From a virus, in the IMG/VR virus record IMGVR_UViG_3300042923_001770, positions 1-31,982 of that record: DNA of 31,982 nt, one strand, 5' to 3'. This document shows positions 15,826 to 23,543 of this stretch, one piece after another. The notes under the pieces are model-generated. The model worked only from the letters and a program-made list of their open reading frames with translations, did not search any database and had not been told where the DNA came from. The translations under genes were made by a program, and so were the position numbers. Each line of letters starts with the position of its first letter. Positions within the stretch are counted from its first letter, which is position 1.

Positions 15826-15900
15826 ATTATTCATGGGAAAAGGATGCCGCCGGGCGAGGCCAGCGGCAATGGAACGGTGTTTTGTGGTCGTTGTGACAAC
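15826..15900. repeat. Direct repeat copy A: relic V start plus PV region next to S
   Basis: This copy lies immediately after the S stop codon, where V and its promoter should be in P2. It keeps the V start codon and first codons (MNN) but then enters unrelated sequence and stops after nine codons (MNNLDVSRR). Identity to copy B (13241-13315) is 57/75. The Ogr-type arms GTTGT-N12-AAAAC are kept at 15879-15900, so a late promoter may still fire here, now reading into the insert. Confidence 0.85.
15879..15900 (-). promoter_or_regulatory. Ogr-type operator, duplicated PV copy next to S
   Basis: On the minus strand it reads GTTGT-N12-AAAAC, with the same arms and spacing as 13294-13315 but a different 12-base interior. 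It ends two bases before the S stop codon, so this was probably the original PV position of the phage. Transcription from it would cross the small ORF at 15623-15787 and end at the terminator at 15609-15643. Confidence 0.5.
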
Positions 15901-15902
15901 GC

Positions 15903-16352
15903 TCAACCACTAAGGTGTTTAATTATCAGCGTCTCGACGAGCTGTTTATCTTCCCGGCTGAATCCGAGTAACTGGCGTTCTGGATATTGCACGTCCTTTG
16001 CATGCGGGTTTGGCCGGTCTTTTAGCCCGTACTGGTGAACGCGAGCGATGCGTTGCACTTTGCCGGTAAATTCCACCACTGCACTGTTTTCACGGCCAGT
16101 GGCTTTCATGTAACGGCTCGCGCGCAGCTTCTGAAACATCGCCCTTTTTATTCGCCCGGTCTTTGCCCTGAGCGGCTGGCGCTTTCGCGCCTGATACGGT
16201 GAGCCGTCCGGTTTTTTTTGCTGTTTAATCCGTTGCTGTTGCGACTTGCGCAGCTCCTTTGCAATCTCTCCGGCCAGCTTCCGACGTCCTGTCGGTGACA
16301 GGGAAGCAAGCAGCCCGGGGAGCTTGTCGTCAAAAGGCTTAAAGTCACTCAT
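15903..16352 (-). CDS. S: gpS, tail completion protein
   Basis: The 149-residue product matches P2 gpS, which with gpR completes the tail for head joining. It has the Arg/Lys/Gln-rich stretch RKLAGEIAKELRKSQQQRIK, followed by QKKPDGSPYQARK and VQRIARVHQYGLKDRP, a pattern typical of virion morphogenesis proteins. It overlaps R by eight bases. In P2 the V operon begins right after S; here the 2.5-kb insert intervenes. Confidence 0.95.
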   Translation of the reverse strand: MSDFKPFDDKLPGLLASLSPTGRRKLAGEIAKELRKSQQQRIKQQKKPDGSPYQARKRQPLRAKTGRIKRAMFQKLRASRYMKATGRENSAVVEFTGKVQRIARVHQYGLKDRPNPHAKDVQYPERQLLGFSREDKQLVETLIIKHLSG

Positions 16353-16812
16353 CCCACTTACTCACCAGTTCGCCGTTGATGTAGAGCTCTTTTGGCCGGG
16401 TGACGGGCTCAGGCGGCGGAGGCTCAGGGGCATAGCTCACGTGCAGCGCGCCGTTTTCCTCTTTGATGATGGTGCGCTCGGTGAGCTGCAGGCTGATGCT
16501 GATATCAACACTGTCCCCGTCGTTTAAATCCATCTGGAAACGGTAGCCCTTTTTGCGTCCGTCATCGAGCGTGCAGATATCCGGCTGATTCTCACGCAGC
16601 CATGCGGCCACCGGCACGAATATCAAATCGGGGTCGCCCACAAAGTCACACACGATCACATTCAGTGTGTAAATCTTTTCGTGTGACAGCGTGGCCGCGA
16701 GCCGCGCATCGATATTGCCCTCATCGGCAAAGATACGCATCATTTCGGGGTTCGTTTCCAGTTGCGGAACAGCTTTAATCAGCGCTTCGCGCAGGCTGCG
16801 TGCTTTCTTCAT
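16345..16812 (-). CDS. R: gpR, tail completion protein
   Basis: At 155 residues this equals P2 gpR in length. It shares VAAWLRENQPDICT and LQLTERTIIKEENGALHV, and the C-terminal half from PEPPPPEPVTRP to the end (YINGELVSKWDE) is almost the P2 sequence. I start it at 16812 (MKKARSLREAL), where the family begins; the longer frame to 16878 runs into lysC. It overlaps lysC by 38 bases upstream and S by eight downstream. Confidence 0.95.
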   Translation of the reverse strand: MKKARSLREALIKAVPQLETNPEMMRIFADEGNIDARLAATLSHEKIYTLNVIVCDFVGDPDLIFVPVAAWLRENQPDICTLDDGRKKGYRFQMDLNDGDSVDISISLQLTERTIIKEENGALHVSYAPEPPPPEPVTRPKELYINGELVSKWDE

Positions 16813-17065
16813 CGAGTTTATCCTGACAGTCTTTGACGGTTTCAACCTGCAGCGCGCAGGCGGCGAGCGCGTGCTCAAGCCTGCGAATATCGGCGCTCAG
16901 GTCGCCATTAGTGAGCGGTTCGCTTTCCGGCATCGGGCAATAGCTCACTTTCGGGCAGGCGCTGTAAACAATGACCGGCGGAGGCGCAACCGGCGCGGGT
17001 GTGCAGCCTGCGCACAACATCAGGCAACTTGTCGCTATACCAGCGGCGTAAAGTTTCATTCTCAT
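16775..17065 (-). CDS. lysC: LysC, outer-membrane spanin lipoprotein (Rz1-like)
   Basis: This 96-residue protein begins MRMKLYAAGIATSCLMLCAGC. The segment LMLCAGC resembles a lipobox with Cys21 as the acylated residue, and a Pro-rich stretch (TPAPVAPPPV) follows, as in Rz1-type o-spanins. The C-terminal part is probably an added cytoplasm-free domain ending TQPARSAD. The start lies inside lysB in another frame, overlapping by 158 bases, the embedded arrangement common for spanin pairs and seen in P2 lysB/lysC. Together they fuse inner and outer membranes at the end of lysis. A second ATG two codons in is an alternative start. Confidence 0.88.
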   Translation of the reverse strand: MRMKLYAAGIATSCLMLCAGCTPAPVAPPPVIVYSACPKVSYCPMPESEPLTNGDLSADIRRLEHALAACALQVETVKDCQDKLDEESTQPARSAD

Positions 17066-17333
17066 TTATCAGCCTCGTAATTGTTTCTTCCCGCCGTACG
17101 GCCATCGCACCGGCGGCCAGCAGTTCCCCGCGTAAACTGACCTGCGCGGTTTCGTTCTTCCTGGCGATTCGCTGCGAGATGGAAAGCTGATTTTTCAGCA
17201 TTCCGATCACGTTTTTTTGTTCCATTGCGACCTTGTTTGCCCGTTCGAAAGAGCGGGACAGATTGCCGTTTTCATGGCGCAGCCAGAGCACAACCGCAAT
17301 CAACGCGGCCAGCAGAAACAACATTACTTTCAT
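16908..17333 (-). CDS. lysB: LysB, inner-membrane spanin (Rz-like) / lysis regulator
   Basis: The 141-residue protein has an N-terminal membrane anchor (MLFLLAALIAVVLWL, residues 4-18) and then a long helical periplasmic region rich in Asn/Gln/Glu/Arg (FERANKVAMEQKNVIGMLKN). This is the build of i-spanins. P2 lysB affects lysis timing and pairs with lysC. The start overlaps the K stop by four bases (ATGA). The last third overlaps lysC in another frame and is therefore of constrained sequence. Confidence 0.9.
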   Translation of the reverse strand: MKVMLFLLAALIAVVLWLRHENGNLSRSFERANKVAMEQKNVIGMLKNQLSISQRIARKNETAQVSLRGELLAAGAMAVRREETITRLINENETLRRWYSDKLPDVVRRLHTRAGCASAGHCLQRLPESELLPDAGKRTAH

Positions 17334-17839
17334 TGGATCCCCCTGAGGCAGTAGGCACGCTCACGCGCGCGGCGGTTTTCCAGCCCTTTGTTAACTTCGC
17401 CATTCACGTAAACCCAGCGGGTTAGCTGGTCGCACGCCTGCGGCCATTGCTGGCGCTTGATAAACGAGACCAGCGTCGACCGGCAGGCCGCGCCGGTTCC
17501 CACGTTGAATGAGAAGCTGACCAGCGCGTCGTAAACGTGCTGCGGCATTTTCACCGGCGCGCAAACGGCCAGACGTTTCTCGACGTTCAGCACATCCGCG
17601 ACGAGGTTCTCCGCCGCCTGTCGCTCGGTGATTTCCCCTTTCGGGACGACGCCTGCAGTGTGGCCGATGCCTGACGTCCACACTCCCGCGCTGCACTGGT
17701 AAGGCGTCAGGCGACAACCTTCGAGGTCGGCAATCAGCGCCAGCCCCTCGGGCGAGGTGTTAAGCAGACGAAAGTCAGGCATCAGCGCCGCCAGCGCCAG
17801 CACTGCGGCCACACTGCAACGTTTAACGATTGATTTCAC
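17330..17839 (-). CDS. K: gpK, endolysin (GH24 lysozyme, likely SAR type)
   Basis: This 169-residue lysozyme cleaves peptidoglycan at the end of infection. The catalytic set is E-8-C-5-T: Glu40, Cys49 and Thr55, with GIGHT at 57-61 region. Cys replaces the more common Asp, a known variant in this family. The N-terminus (VAAVLALAALM, residues 10-20) is a weakly hydrophobic, Ala-rich segment, as in signal-anchor-release endolysins; export would then not need the holin pore. VSFSFNVGTGAACRST and the RRARERAYCLRG end are typical. It overlaps the holin gene upstream by 17 bases and lysB downstream. Confidence 0.94.
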   Translation of the reverse strand: MKSIVKRCSVAAVLALAALMPDFRLLNTSPEGLALIADLEGCRLTPYQCSAGVWTSGIGHTAGVVPKGEITERQAAENLVADVLNVEKRLAVCAPVKMPQHVYDALVSFSFNVGTGAACRSTLVSFIKRQQWPQACDQLTRWVYVNGEVNKGLENRRARERAYCLRGIQ

Positions 17840-18032
17840 GAATAGCCCCTTTATCGAGTCCGAGCGATGTCAGATAGAGGTACGTCTTGCGCTTAAACCA
17901 GTAGTTCGTCAGCGCGGTAAAAATGGCGCATCCGCCGCCCACGTAAAGCGCCATCTTTTCGGGTGAAATTGCCCCGAGATACGCCAGCGCAACGGCCAGC
18001 CAGTAGGCGATAAACGTGGTGATTTTTTCCAT
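17823..18032 (-). CDS. Y: Holin (HP1-type small holin), in the place of P2 gpY
   Basis: The 69-residue protein has two hydrophobic segments (about 5-22 and 27-44) and a charged C-terminus (YWFKRKTYLYL...KGAIREINR), fitting a class II holin of the HP1 type. P2 gpY itself is larger and unlike this, so the holin has been replaced. A second in-frame start four codons upstream (18044, adding MGLS) has its own GGTGA. Both starts are plausible; a dual start as in lambda S cannot be excluded. It lies two bases after X and overlaps K, matching the X-Y-K order of P2. Confidence 0.88.
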   Translation of the reverse strand: MEKITTFIAYWLAVALAYLGAISPEKMALYVGGGCAIFTALTNYWFKRKTYLYLTSLGLDKGAIREINR

Positions 18033-18034
18033 GC

Positions 18035-18238
18035 TCAGTCCCATAGATTCACCGTTTCGGTTCTGGCCGCGCTCTCGGTCTCGGGCAGCTCTATTGCTGT
18101 GCCATGCGGCAGAATGACGCCGAGCTCGGACAGACCGGGATTCGCTTCTAAGACGGTTTCGACTACCCCCTCGGTGCGCCCGTAATACCGGGCACAAATC
18201 GCGTCGAGGGTGTCGCCCTGCAGCGCATACGCTTTCAT
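18035..18238 (-). CDS. X: gpX, tail protein X (LysM-like)
   Basis: This 67-residue protein is almost identical to P2 gpX: MKAYALQGDTLDAICARYYG, then TEGVVETVLEANPGLSELG and VILPHGTAIELPE, ending TVNLW. The fold is LysM-like, and gpX is needed for tail assembly. The ATG at 18238 overlaps the L stop (TGATG). A longer frame to 18307 would overlap L by about 70 bases and lacks support. Confidence 0.96.
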   Translation of the reverse strand: MKAYALQGDTLDAICARYYGRTEGVVETVLEANPGLSELGVILPHGTAIELPETESAARTETVNLWD

Positions 18239-18744
18239 CAGATTTGCCCCACAATACAGCGCGCTTTGTCCTGGATACGCGCCACTGACCAGCGCATATC
18301 CCGCCACATCTCATCGATAGTGCTGTCGATACTGTCGGCCTTTTTGTCACCTTTGGCGGTCGCATCCACGCCGCGAAAACGCTCGTAAAGCGTGGCCGTC
18401 GTCATGGCACACACGGCGTTGAAATAGTGGAAAACGCGCACGCTCTCACCGTCGAGCTGGTCGGTCGGGACATCCGCCAGCGTGGCGTGACCGGCTTCGA
18501 GCTGGCGCTCGCGCCATTCGCCCAGCTCCGCGTTCGTCTCCGCGATGGCGGTCTTAATCGCCCGGCGCAGGCGCACGGGGGAAACGGTCTGCTCTAACCG
18601 CATTTCCTCCCGCACGCGCTTCGGATCCACGTCAGGAAAAAACGGGGTGTTTTTGATTACCGGCTCGCTCACGCCCGGTGGCGGTATCACCACGCCCGGC
18701 ACATCCTGCGGCTCTTGTTTTGGCTCAATAATCAGCGTCGTCAT
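18238..18744 (-). CDS. L: gpL, head completion protein
   Basis: The 168-residue product occupies the L position and carries the family pattern FFPDVDPKRVREEMRLEQTV, VRLRRAIKTAIAETNAELGEW and IDEMWRDMRWSVARIQDK. P2 gpL joins the filled head and prepares it for the tail. The N-terminal part (about 1-30, Pro-rich) is poorly conserved. A 99-base gap separates it from M, longer than elsewhere in this operon. Confidence 0.93.
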   Translation of the reverse strand: MTTLIIEPKQEPQDVPGVVIPPPGVSEPVIKNTPFFPDVDPKRVREEMRLEQTVSPVRLRRAIKTAIAETNAELGEWRERQLEAGHATLADVPTDQLDGESVRVFHYFNAVCAMTTATLYERFRGVDATAKGDKKADSIDSTIDEMWRDMRWSVARIQDKARCIVGQI

Positions 18745-18843
18745 GACAACCTCGGGTAATAGGTGGGCGGTGGACGCCGTTCGCAGTCAGGGTAAGGAAT
18801 ACCCGCATTGAACGGCGTGCCGCCCGGCTCGGGGAGCGCTCGG

Positions 18844-19599
18844 TTAACCTGCGGCTTTTGCCGCCTTTGGTGGACGCCCGCGCCGTGCCGCCGGTTTAGC
18901 GGCAGGTTTGCGCGTGCGCGGTTGATTCGTTTTGGTTTTCGGGGCGGGTTCAGGTTTTGGCCTGAGCTGACGCTCTAACTGCTCGATATCCTTTTTCACC
19001 CCGATAGTGCTTTCTAACTGGATCGCACGCTGCAGGTGCGCCAGCGCCTCGGGCAGTTGCTTCGCATCACGCAGCACGTAGCCGGTGATTTTGTGCAGTT
19101 TCGCGCGCACGATATCGGGCATATCCGCACGCTCAGTTAGCGCGATGGCGTCGAGCAGGTTCGCCAGTTCGACCGGCTGTTTCGCACCGCGCAGGCGTTG
19201 CGCTGCCAGTGCCACCTCTTCGGCCAGAAGGTAAGGCGTCGGACGTCGACCGGTCGGCATGGTCAGGCCGTAGGTCATGGCATAACGTGCAATTTCCAGC
19301 GCCCCGGCGATATCATCAGCATCGAGACGCCACAGCATCACCGTCATGACGATGTCATCCTGTGCGCCTTTGCCGTTTGCGAGGACGCCAGCGACCCACG
19401 GCAGATAGAACGGCAGCAGCTCGCGCTTTTTGTCTGCCTTGCGCTCATTGGATCGGATTTGTTTCAGCGTGCGGTTGTCTGCGGCCAGCTTAACGAGCAT
19501 CTGCTCATAGGCAGTTGCATTGCGCAGCGGGACAGCAGCCCGCTGCGCTGTTTCAGAGGCCGAGACCCGCATCATGTGACGCGCTGCGGGACTCGTCAT
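18844..19599 (-). CDS. M: gpM, terminase small subunit / endonuclease
   Basis: The 251-residue protein matches P2 gpM. It has RERKADKKRELLPFYLPWVAG-like sequence at 50-75, NGKGAQDDIVMTVMLWRLDA, and QRLRGAKQPVELANLLDAI. The C-terminus from about 205 is very Lys/Pro/Ala-rich (PKPEPAPKTKTNQPRTRK), as expected for a DNA-contacting tail. gpM cuts at cos together with gpP; the cos site is at 24736-24754. It lies three bases after N. Confidence 0.94.
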   Translation of the reverse strand: MTSPAARHMMRVSASETAQRAAVPLRNATAYEQMLVKLAADNRTLKQIRSNERKADKKRELLPFYLPWVAGVLANGKGAQDDIVMTVMLWRLDADDIAGALEIARYAMTYGLTMPTGRRPTPYLLAEEVALAAQRLRGAKQPVELANLLDAIALTERADMPDIVRAKLHKITGYVLRDAKQLPEALAHLQRAIQLESTIGVKKDIEQLERQLRPKPEPAPKTKTNQPRTRKPAAKPAARRGRPPKAAKAAG

Positions 19600-19602
19600 G
19601 GC

Positions 19603-20697
19603 TTACTCTCCGCCTTCGTTATCTGCAGGCGCGGAAGCGCTTTCCGGTGCTGCAGGAGGAGTAAAGTCACCGAGCGTGATGTTTTCAATCAGGCACCCGG
19701 CGGCGTAAGCCTCGACCACGTAGTCGATATTCATTGACTCGTAGTTTTCGACGCGGTCTTTTTTCGGCTCTTCGATGATGGCGCGGCGGTGTGCGTCATC
19801 CATGAAGTAAATAGACAGGTTGTCGAGGCGCGTCACCATCAGGGCATTAGCCGGGAAGTACGGCACGCGCACGGCTGGCAGGTTGCCGATTCGCTTCTGG
19901 CTGATGATGATGTCAGCGGCCAGCGACTCGGTGTTTGCCTGCTCTTTGTTAACGATAGGGAAATATTTATCTGCCATCAGCTTACGCCCGGTGATGACAA
20001 CCAGCTCCGGGTCATCCTGATAAATCTCGTCAATCAGGTTGCCGGTGGCATCCATGACCAGCGCGTCGAGGTTCGCATAGTCGCCGTTTTTACCCACGCG
20101 GATCACTTCAGAAATTACCGCCCCTTCCTCGTCGGTAATTTTTGACATCACGCGCGCTGGCGCTTCATTGCGGTACTTCTGCAGCCAGCCGGTCGCCACG
20201 TCCTGCAGCATAGGGTTTTTCGCACGGTCAGACGTATCTGCGCGCTTAATACCGTTGAAACCGGCCATGATGAAATCAAGCGACTGACGCTTGATAATCG
20301 CGTCGCGGATACGGGTCTGGAAGTCCTGGAATCGCGCCCACAGGTCGAGCTGTTTGTAGCGGATATGGAAGTCAAAGTTAATCTGCGCGCACTCGTATTT
20401 GTTGGACTCCAGCGCGGTGAAATCAGCGGTTTTACGCTCGTCGTCACCGGTGGTGTCGGCAGTGCTGGCAATCGTACCGTTAACGCCCACCCCGACCTTT
20501 TCGCCTTTCAGCTCGTCGACCGGCACGATGTTGATTTTGGTCAGAAACGCGGATGACATCTGCAGGGTGGTCATCAGGGTTTGCGTGACCGACGGCTCGA
20601 CGGTGAATTTCTTCGCCACATCATCGGTGGAAACGCCGTTCAGCTCCGCGACGCGGGACAGGTAAGCATTGAATTTGAAGCGGGTATCTTTACGCAT
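19603..20697 (-). CDS. N: gpN, major capsid protein precursor
   Basis: At 364 residues this is close to P2 gpN. Recognised blocks are TRFKFNAYLSRVAELNGV at the N-terminus, SSAFLTKINIVPVDELKGEK, and VTRLDNLSIYFMDDAHRR near the C-terminus. The capsid has an HK97 fold; P2 gpN is trimmed by the gpO protease. The tail end (APESASAPADNEGGE) is a low-complexity acidic extension. It follows O by 55 bases. Confidence 0.96.
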   Translation of the reverse strand: MRKDTRFKFNAYLSRVAELNGVSTDDVAKKFTVEPSVTQTLMTTLQMSSAFLTKINIVPVDELKGEKVGVGVNGTIASTADTTGDDERKTADFTALESNKYECAQINFDFHIRYKQLDLWARFQDFQTRIRDAIIKRQSLDFIMAGFNGIKRADTSDRAKNPMLQDVATGWLQKYRNEAPARVMSKITDEEGAVISEVIRVGKNGDYANLDALVMDATGNLIDEIYQDDPELVVITGRKLMADKYFPIVNKEQANTESLAADIIISQKRIGNLPAVRVPYFPANALMVTRLDNLSIYFMDDAHRRAIIEEPKKDRVENYESMNIDYVVEAYAAGCLIENITLGDFTPPAAPESASAPADNEGGE

Positions 20698-20752
20698 GGT
20701 TATTCCTGTTCAGGTAATAGGTATCAGGCCGGGCAGCACGCCCGGCGGGTTA

Positions 20753-21607
20753 TCAGCAGTTGGTCAGCAGCTCGTCGCCCGTGCCGCCTTTTGAACGCTC
20801 GCGGCGCGGCTGGCGCTGGCTTTCGGTGTTATCGAGGGAGTTTTTGAGGTCATTAAACGCCTGCGCGCTTTCATCGGCCTTGCTGGTCACGTCCTGCTTA
20901 AGCTTCGCCAGTTCGGTTTCCAGCTCGGTGACGCGCTGGTCGGTGGCGGTGAGGTTGGTTTGCACCAGCTCGGTGACGGTGGTGACAGCCTCATGCACAT
21001 CGGCGAAACGGGCGTCATCGCTGGCCTGCTTACGGCCAAAAATGGCTCTCACCTTATCGGTCAGACTGTTGAGCATGGTGTCGGGAACATCCTCAAACTC
21101 CAGCTCAGCCAGTGAGGCCACAGAAAAAACGTCGTCCGGCTGGTCTTTTTTACCGGCGAGCGGGTTCTGCGCGGCGCGGCTGCAGAATTCGAGGTATTCG
21201 GTGCCGAGGCTTGCCGGGTCATCGGTGACGGCGAGGCCAACCAGATAGCACTTGCCACTGTTGGCAAAGTTCGGGCGGATCTCCATGGAGGTGTAAACCT
21301 TCTGCCCGGCCTTAACCATGCTGACCAGCTCATCGAGCGGCTGGATTTTGCCAAACAGCGCCTTTTTGCCATCGAGCGCAGAGCCATCGCTGATAATCTC
21401 CGCCTTAAGCTCGATCACATCGCCATAACGTTTAAACGCGCTGTCAGGCATCAGCCCCCGGATATGTTCGAGGTTAATGCGGCAGCCGTAGACGCGCGGG
21501 TCGAACGTGTCGGCCATATCCTGAATATCATCGCCGCTGATGACGCGGCCATCGCAGGTGTCACCCTCGACGCCGATGCGAAACCATTTAGAAACTTTCT
21601 TTGCCAT
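20753..21607 (-). CDS. O: gpO, capsid scaffold and maturation protease
   Basis: This 284-residue protein combines an N-terminal serine protease and a C-terminal scaffold. The P2 catalytic triad is conserved at the same positions: Asp19, His48 (INLEHIRG) and Ser107 (VYTSMEIRP). Residues 215-265 are a coiled coil (VTELETELAKLKQDVTSKA), the scaffolding part. The end is charged (RQPRRERSKGG). It is the first gene of the leftward O-N-M-L-X-Y-K-lysB-lysC-R-S transcript and faces P across a 165-base divergent region. Confidence 0.97.
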   Translation of the reverse strand: MAKKVSKWFRIGVEGDTCDGRVISGDDIQDMADTFDPRVYGCRINLEHIRGLMPDSAFKRYGDVIELKAEIISDGSALDGKKALFGKIQPLDELVSMVKAGQKVYTSMEIRPNFANSGKCYLVGLAVTDDPASLGTEYLEFCSRAAQNPLAGKKDQPDDVFSVASLAELEFEDVPDTMLNSLTDKVRAIFGRKQASDDARFADVHEAVTTVTELVQTNLTATDQRVTELETELAKLKQDVTSKADESAQAFNDLKNSLDNTESQRQPRRERSKGGTGDELLTNC

Positions 21608-21772
21608 TGTTCAGGTGTCCTGATGTTGGGTTTTCGGGTCGGGGTTAGTTTCCCGACTCTGACCCGTATCAGCCACCGCTTACGATCCGATTAGATCCTA
21701 CACAACAAGGGTTTAGCGATAATACCCGGCCATTTCCTTAGCCTTGCCTCGTGACATCAAAACGAGGTAAGC
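21608..21772. promoter_or_regulatory. Divergent late promoter region PO / PP
   Basis: The 165 bases between O (leftward) and P (rightward) must carry both late promoters. A nested inverted repeat is present: CGGGTC (21635-21640) with GACCCG (21661-21666), and TCGGG with CCCGA inside. On the plus strand GATAAT (21718-21723) is a reasonable -10 for P. I did not find a clear GTTGT-N12-ACAAC site here, unlike at FI and V, so the Ogr contacts are unassigned. Confidence 0.45.
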
Positions 21773-23542
21773 ATGACCATTTCAACTGACCTTTCACTGC
21801 TCAATGACCCGCGACGACAGGCGCGGCTGTTGTACTGGCAGGGGTTCGCCGTGCCGCAAATCTGCGACATGCTGCAGCTCAAGCGCCCGACCGTGCAGAG
21901 CTGGAAACAGCGTGATGGATGGGAGGAAACCGCGCCGATTAACCGCGTTGAATCGACGTTAGAGGCGCGACTCATCCAGCTTTATGCCAAGCCCGACATG
22001 ACGGCGCATGACTTTAAAGTCGCTGATTTTCTGTCGCGCCAGATGGAGCGCCTTGCGCGCGTGAACCGCTATGGCCAGACCGGAAACGAGGTGGATTTAA
22101 ATCCCAATATTGCCAGCCGCAACAAAGGGGATCGCAAAAAGCCGAAACGAAACTATTTCAGCGAGGAGGCAATTGAGAAGCTGGAAGAGATTTTCTTCGA
22201 CCAGTCGTTTGACTATCAGCTCAGGTGGCATAAAGCCGGGTTAGAGCATCGCATCCGTCATATCCTGAAATCCCGCCAGATTGGCGCGACGTTCTACTTT
22301 GCACGCGAGTCGCTCCTGCGCGCCCTTAAAACCGGGCAAAACCAGATATTTTTATCCGCCAGTAAAACGCAGGCTTACGTTTTCCGTAAGTACATTATCG
22401 CCTTTGCGCGTCTGGTCGACGTCGACCTGTCAGGTGACCCGATTGTCATCGGCAACAACGGCGCAGAGCTGATTTTCCTCGGGACCAATTCCAACACCGC
22501 GCAGAGCCACAACGGCGACCTGTACGTCGATGAAATTTTCTGGATCCCCAATTTCCAGAAGCTGCGCAAAGTCGCGTCGGGCATGGCCTCGCAGTCGCAC
22601 CTGCGCACCACCTATTTTTCGACGCCGTCGACACTGGCGCACGGTGCTTACCCGTTCTGGTCAGGCGAGCTGTTTAACCGTGGCCGCAGTAACCGCGACG
22701 AACGTGTCGACATCGATATCAGTCATCAGGCGCTCGCCGGTGGCATGTTATGCGGGGACGGCCAGTGGCGGCAGATTGTCACCATTGAGGACGCGCTCGC
22801 CGGTGGCTGCACCCTGTTTAACCTCGACCAGCTTAAGCAGGAAAACAGCGCGGATGACTTCCGTAACCTGTTTATGTGCGAGTTCGTCGACGATAAAGCG
22901 TCGGTATTCCCGTTCGAGGAGCTGCAGCGCTGTATGGTCGATGCGATGGAAGAATGGGAGGACTTCGAACCCTTTGCCGACCGTCCGTTTAACTGGCGTC
23001 CGGTCTGGATTGGCTATGACCCGTCACACACCGGCGACAGCGCAGGCTGTTCGGTGCTGGCTCCTCCGCTGGTTGCCGGTGGCAAGTTCCGCATTCTTGA
23101 GCGTCACCAGTGGAAAGGCATGGACTTTGCCGCGCAGGCCGAGGCCATCCGGGCGCTGACCGAAAAATACACCGTCGACTATATCGGCATCGATGCGACC
23201 GGCATCGGCCAGGGTGTTTACCAGCTCGTGCGCTCATTCTTCCCGGCGGCACGCGCCATCCGCTACACGCCGGAAATGAAAACCGCGATGGTGCTGAAAG
23301 CAAAAGACACCATTCGACGCGGGTGCCTGGAATATGACGCCGGTGCGACCGACATCACTCAGTCATTTATGGCTATCCGCAAAACCATGACCAGCAGTGG
23401 CCGCAGCGCCACCTATGAAGCCAGCCGCAGTGAGGAAGCCAGCCACGCAGATATCGCGTGGGCGACCATGCACGCCTTGTTAAACGAGCCGCTTTCCGCC
23501 GGTAGCGGTATGCAATCAAGCTCAATTCTGGACATTAACTAA
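21773..23542 (+). CDS. P: gpP, terminase large subunit (ATPase and nuclease)
   Basis: The 589-residue protein matches P2 gpP. An N-terminal helix-turn-helix (VPQICDMLQLKRPTVQSWK, about 27-45) probably contacts DNA. The packaging ATPase has a variant Walker A around KSRQIGATF (167-175) and Walker B LYVDEIFW (250-257). The C-terminal nuclease has metal-binding acids in GYDPSHTGDSAG (Asp416) and IGIDATGIGQG (Asp474). With gpM it cuts cos and drives DNA into the prohead. It lies one base before Q, in the same rightward operon. Confidence 0.97.
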   Translation: MTISTDLSLLNDPRRQARLLYWQGFAVPQICDMLQLKRPTVQSWKQRDGWEETAPINRVESTLEARLIQLYAKPDMTAHDFKVADFLSRQMERLARVNRYGQTGNEVDLNPNIASRNKGDRKKPKRNYFSEEAIEKLEEIFFDQSFDYQLRWHKAGLEHRIRHILKSRQIGATFYFARESLLRALKTGQNQIFLSASKTQAYVFRKYIIAFARLVDVDLSGDPIVIGNNGAELIFLGTNSNTAQSHNGDLYVDEIFWIPNFQKLRKVASGMASQSHLRTTYFSTPSTLAHGAYPFWSGELFNRGRSNRDERVDIDISHQALAGGMLCGDGQWRQIVTIEDALAGGCTLFNLDQLKQENSADDFRNLFMCEFVDDKASVFPFEELQRCMVDAMEEWEDFEPFADRPFNWRPVWIGYDPSHTGDSAGCSVLAPPLVAGGKFRILERHQWKGMDFAAQAEAIRALTEKYTVDYIGIDATGIGQGVYQLVRSFFPAARAIRYTPEMKTAMVLKAKDTIRRGCLEYDAGATDITQSFMAIRKTMTSSGRSATYEASRSEEASHADIAWATMHALLNEPLSAGSGMQSSSILDIN

Positions 23543-23543
23543 G

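Noticed and set aside
13241-15900. Insertion sequence or transposon as the origin of the S-V insert
   Set aside because: There is no transposase, no terminal inverted repeats, and the flanking duplication is 75 bases and diverged, far longer than a target-site duplication.
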